Positions 60,175 through 64,000 of a stretch of 64,000 nucleotides of DNA are shown one piece after another. A program made the translations under genes and the position numbers. The notes beneath the pieces were generated by a model. That model had not been told where the DNA came from, made no database searches, and worked only from the letters and a program-made list of their open reading frames with translations. The stretch is from Crotalaria pallida (Eukaryota; Streptophyta; Magnoliopsida; Fabales; Fabaceae). Each line of letters opens with the position of its first letter. Positions within the stretch are counted from its first letter, which is position 1. Location: contig CM075655.1 in assembly GCA_037953625.1 (NCBI GenBank), positions 80,875,501 through 80,939,500 on the forward strand, written 5' to 3'.

Positions 60175-62238
60175 AACAAAAGTAAATAAATAAAAGAACC
60201 AATGCCAACAAACCCTAAGTTGAGAAACTAAATGTTTAAATAAGCCTTCAATAAAAACAAAAGTTGAACCATTTGAACAATTAAAACCCTTTTCCATGAT
60301 GAAAGGCAATTGGCATATCATTCATAAAAATTAAGAGTGATGTATAAATTTAGTCCCTGATGTTTTTTCACTGTACCAATTTAGTCATTGAAAATTTATA
60401 AATACATATTTAATATCTCAAGATTTTTGGATATACCAATTTGGTCCCTCAAATTTTTTGGATATACCGATTTGGTTCTTCAAGATTCTGGATGTACCAA
60501 TTTGGTCCTTAAAACATGAGGGACCAAATTTTCAAAACAATTAATGGTGAGTCAAGGTCTAAAAAAACTTACGGAGACCAAAATCAAAACACTCCCAACT
60601 TTGAATTAGTAAAGATATAAATAAGCCAAAAAAACTATTAGGGACTAAAATATGACACAATGAATGGGACGAAGGAGTGATGATAAAATTAAACAAGGAA
60701 GAGAATCACATCGCCGACTCAAGCAGTAAAATTAAGCAAGTTGGAATGCCAAATATCTCTCTTTTTTAAGATTATCATGACCTTAAAAAAATAGGAAAAA
60801 AATTGGGTAAGATCCACCCCGAAGGGTGGGAAGCCTTAACCGGATGTGTATTAACAGGAAAGCCCGAAAGCTGTTCCCGTCCCTGTCAGGGGAGATGCCA
60901 ACCATCTCTCCTTTTCACGAACACATTGCTTTAGGTTTGTGTTGTATTTATAAAGCTTAGGTTACTTTTCTATTTTCAAGATGTGGGACTTGCAATTTCT
61001 TCCTTGACCCAGTTGCGGTTTTAGTTTTTATTATGGCATGGCATGTATGTTTTAGACTTATTTGGAAGATAATTTTTTTGCAACAATCATTCACTCACTC
61101 GAAGATATTGTATGTGATTTCATGAGTAGCAACCTTCAAGCGGTATTGTTAAATTTGTTTCAAGCATTCGATGCCAAGCGTAGGTGGCTCAATTGTAAAA
61201 CTAAAGCATCTTTGACCTTATATATATTAGCTTACAAAATCAATCTATAATCAACCTGCACAGTAAGAAAAGTGACATGTTATAAAGTGGTATTTTTCTT
61301 ACTTATATTTGATTATCAAGTGTCAGGTACTACTTTCTTGTAGTGTAGATTAATTTTATAAGCTGATATATCATTATTTTTCTAACAATTGGAACTTTCA
61401 TTGGCAGATTTCAAGTTAACTATAAACAAAAATGGTATATAAGTACACAAAATCAACCTACAAACAAATTTGTACCATAAATAAAATGAAGTGTCACAAA
61501 ATGGTATTTTATTTATTTGTTAATTGATTAACAAATGACACAATTACTTTCTTGTTGTGATATAAGTTTAACCCTCCTCCTCCCTTGAGGCCACTTTTTA
61601 ACGTATTGTTCATTCATTAGAAACAAGTAATAAAACCTCACATTTTACAATTAAGCTTTAGGTCACCAAATAAATTAGGCCGCCATGTCTCGTTGATTTT
61701 GTTTGGTAGGAACTTAAGAATTGAATCTCTTCTAGATATGTTCAGAAAATATTATTCAACTTTTAAAAATTAATAGAGTAGCAATTAAAAAACTAGAAGT
61801 CAGAGAACCAAACTATACTTTTTTGCCTTTATATTTAACCACCCGTCCTAGCTCTTCTAATAGCTAGAATTTTCCTTTCTCTAGATCAATATCACTACCC
61901 TTTGCCTTGCAAATTACAAAAATAGTGTTATCGTTATTTCCTATCAGAGCAAAACTGCCCATTAGAGCTAGCATTAACAATTGGCCAGAGGATCTTCATA
62001 CATAAATGCTACATCAATTTACTAGTTCCAGGAAAATATAAAGGATAGATCGACATCTATGATGTAAAATCTGCATTTAGGACACGATTGAATCCTTCAA
62101 AAGGCAATCAGATTCATAGTCTGCCCCGGCTTAGCAGCCTTATTTAGTGGTCTCTCCGTACATACATAACTTATCTTCAAAGTTTCAAGACTGGTATTTG
62201 TCACAACTCACAAGAAGGTTATTGGCATGGTTGTTTGG
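60175..62238. other. Gene-free stretch with degenerate short repeats
   Basis: 60370-60520 has four imperfect units with TACCAATTTGGTCC, each about 30-35 bp apart (the first further). 61255-61365 and 61420-61560 are a loose direct duplication (AATCAACCT, AAAGTGACATG/GAAGTGTCAC, TGGTATTTT, ACTTTCTTGT). No gene recognised. Confidence 0.45.
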
Positions 62239-64000
62239 TCACAACTTTGAAGATAGTGGAGTTTTAATCCTAGATTCCTTTGCACCATCAGCCTGATTAG
62301 ATAGCTGAGTCGAAAGCTTCATTTTCATCTTATAGAGGACATTATGAACTTCGTCGAAATGAGGCTTTGTTGCATTTCTTGTGCTCTCAATCCACTGCTG
62401 AACTTTCTTATGTGGGCCAAGAATTCGATCACGATCATTCTCATCTAAAAGCTGCACCAAATAACATAAAAATCACTATAGTGATTGCTTTTAATTAGGA
62501 CAGATATTAGTTATAGATATATTCACTTCCCTCATCAAACCAAATTCAGGTGGATAACATGAAAAACTAGGCCTGTATGTTTCTCGACTTTCAATCGAAC
62601 AACAAAAGTGAACCAGGAAGCAGTTTACAATGTATTTTCTACAAACTCACAAGCGAAAATCTTGACATAAAAGCAGAAAATATCATCCCCGTGATAGTGA
62701 TCATGATATAGTGAAAACACGTTATGTTGAAGTAACTCCGCATTTACCTCTAATTGCATAATTTCACAAACCAAGCTGAGATCTGCTATAGACGGTTGGA
62801 AGCTACCAAGCAAGTACCGTCCATTCCCCTGAAGCCAAATGTTCTCTATTTTTGACAGAGATGATATCAGAATTTTCTCAGCTTGTGCAGCTGCTTGTTG
62901 GTTTAATGGTAGACCCAATGCAGGAGCTAGCACAGTATTTAGAACATATGCGGCTAGAACAAGAACAAAAAGAATGGGTCATCAAAAGTGTGGAGGCAGG
63001 AAACCTTTTGCATGTAAAAGAAAAACATCTTCACCTGTGCTCAAAGAAAATTACTTAGCAGGAAGCATAACATTAGCACGTACACACAAGAAGAATGTAA
63101 ATGAATCAACCTCATTATATATGCCATTGCCAGAATTATGGAAACTAATAATATAAACAGCTGTGCCAAACAAGAAACCTAAGAGGAAATACTAATCAAC
63201 ACAATTCTTAACATGCAAAACATACATCAACAGTCAGCATAGCCTGATTCTTCACTTCTCACTCAATTCAACCTCTCTACTTTACATTCTCCTCCCATTT
63301 CAGTCTAGTTCTACGTTCAGCAGTTTGAGATTTACAGTCACCTACAACTAATTAGTAAAATGATTCAGACTACACAGTAGGGAATTTGAATAAGTTTTCT
63401 GAAACTTGTCGTTTACTTCATTTGACTATCACAACTTTGCAGTGGAAAGACAAATTCTATAAAAGACACTGAATATAAAACTATCCAGCAAGCAACACAG
63501 ATGAGTTTTAGTGAAAAAAGGCCAATACAGATTTAAGATATGAAGTCATAAAATAATGTTGAATTTCATTCTAGTACCACTTTCAGTACAACAACGAATT
63601 TGGTAAGTGAAACCAAATAGTCCAAAGGGTTCTTTTTGAGCTATGATGTACCTGCACCATGGCGCAAATTCAGGTGATGCCAATCCAACACAGAGTGAAC
63701 TTTAGATCTCCTGGTAAGATCAGCTGGGTACCTGACGGAAAGGTACAAGAAATTGTTCAAAAAGCAGACAACAGAAGTGTATGTCCACTGAATTAAGGAT
63801 CAGTATAGAAACAACTGAAAGAAACCTGCAGGCTGCAGCATGTAATGTATAATGTACACAAAGGTGAATCTCCCACTAGGATTCATGTCTATCCTTTAAG
63901 TTTAAGAAACAAGCATCACTTGCTTATGTTTTTCCATTTTAGACTACAGTTACTATTCATGAAGATAAGTCATATTGTAAGGTGCATATTTAAATTATTC
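62239..64000 (-). CDS. GSTT: Theta-class glutathione S-transferase (gene 2 of a pair), 3' part
   Basis: Paralogue of the gene at 37888-41701; the 5' exons lie beyond the window. Visible exons in gene order: 63731-63652 (80 nt), 62953-62748 (206 nt), 62451-62239 (213 nt), identical in size and phase to exons 5-7 of the first gene. They encode the last 165 residues: YPADL, VLDWHHLNLRHG, PSIADLSLVCEIMQLE, then a C-terminal tail ending SKL, the canonical peroxisomal PTS1. The glutathione-site domain cannot be judged from here. I did not find the 54-nt exon 4 in 63732-64000, so that intron is longer than the 420 bp of gene 1. All visible splice sites are GT-AG and no disruption is seen. Confidence 0.94.

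Noticed and set aside
60790..60905. GC-richer block (GGGTGGGAAGCC, CCCTGTCAGGGG) as a possible structured RNA
   Set aside because: Only a few base pairs can be drawn and no known RNA family fits; not enough to report as a feature.

Overview
This is nuclear DNA of a flowering plant. The genes have GT-AG introns and are plant families (an HMA5-type copper ATPase and theta-class glutathione transferases). They sit in AT-rich DNA packed with plant transposons: Ty3/gypsy and Ty1/copia LTR elements, Mutator-like elements and tRNA-derived SINEs. A dicot is likely, and the repeat style suggests a legume, but that last step is inference and no species is claimed.

Layout. 1-14192 is one tandem retrotransposon array on the minus strand, LTR-internal-LTR-internal-LTR. 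The LTRs are about 3.23 kb and the pol gene is decayed Tekay/Del-type. 14193-19667 is gene-free: a small foldback, a 0.4-kb foldback MITE, a 2.1-kb giant-palindrome Mutator-like element with a 9-bp target duplication, a SINE tail and a GC-rich proline-rich fragment. 19668-28465 is a truncated Tekay-like element, interrupted at 22309-28359 by a complete young LTR element (A) that uses a tRNA-Asp primer site. 28649-29357 is a solo LTR carrying a 44-bp minisatellite. 30455-31950 holds two more foldback elements.

The gene island is 32193-41701. It holds HMA5 (plus strand, six exons, 990 aa) and, converging on it, a seven-exon GSTT gene (minus strand, 252 aa). A second GSTT gene starts beyond the right edge, and its last three exons lie at 62239-63731. 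Between the two GSTT genes are about 20 kb of insertions: a small Mutator-like element (42127-49069) holding a second full copy (B) of element A in opposite orientation, a 257-bp MITE, a 2.2-kb non-autonomous Ty3 element, and a Pack-MULE (53173-58298) that captured an FHA2-like gene fragment and was then hit by two retrotransposons now reduced to solo LTRs. A full-length SINE with a 22-bp target duplication follows.

How the genes relate. HMA5 would pump copper out of the cytosol. The GSTT pair probably detoxify organic hydroperoxides in peroxisomes, since one ends in SKL and the other in AKM. The GSTT genes share exon sizes wherever both are visible, so they are a tandem duplication since spread apart by transposons. 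No operon-like cooperation is implied.

The most unusual signal is sequence texture inside the LTRs. There are arrays of tiny hairpins whose stems differ from unit to unit but keep pairing around a constant CTGGG/CCCAG core, and this occurs in two different LTR families. There are also clustered short perfect palindromes (ACTCGAGT and TAACCGGTTA types), one of which is shared by a Ty3 LTR and a copia-like LTR.
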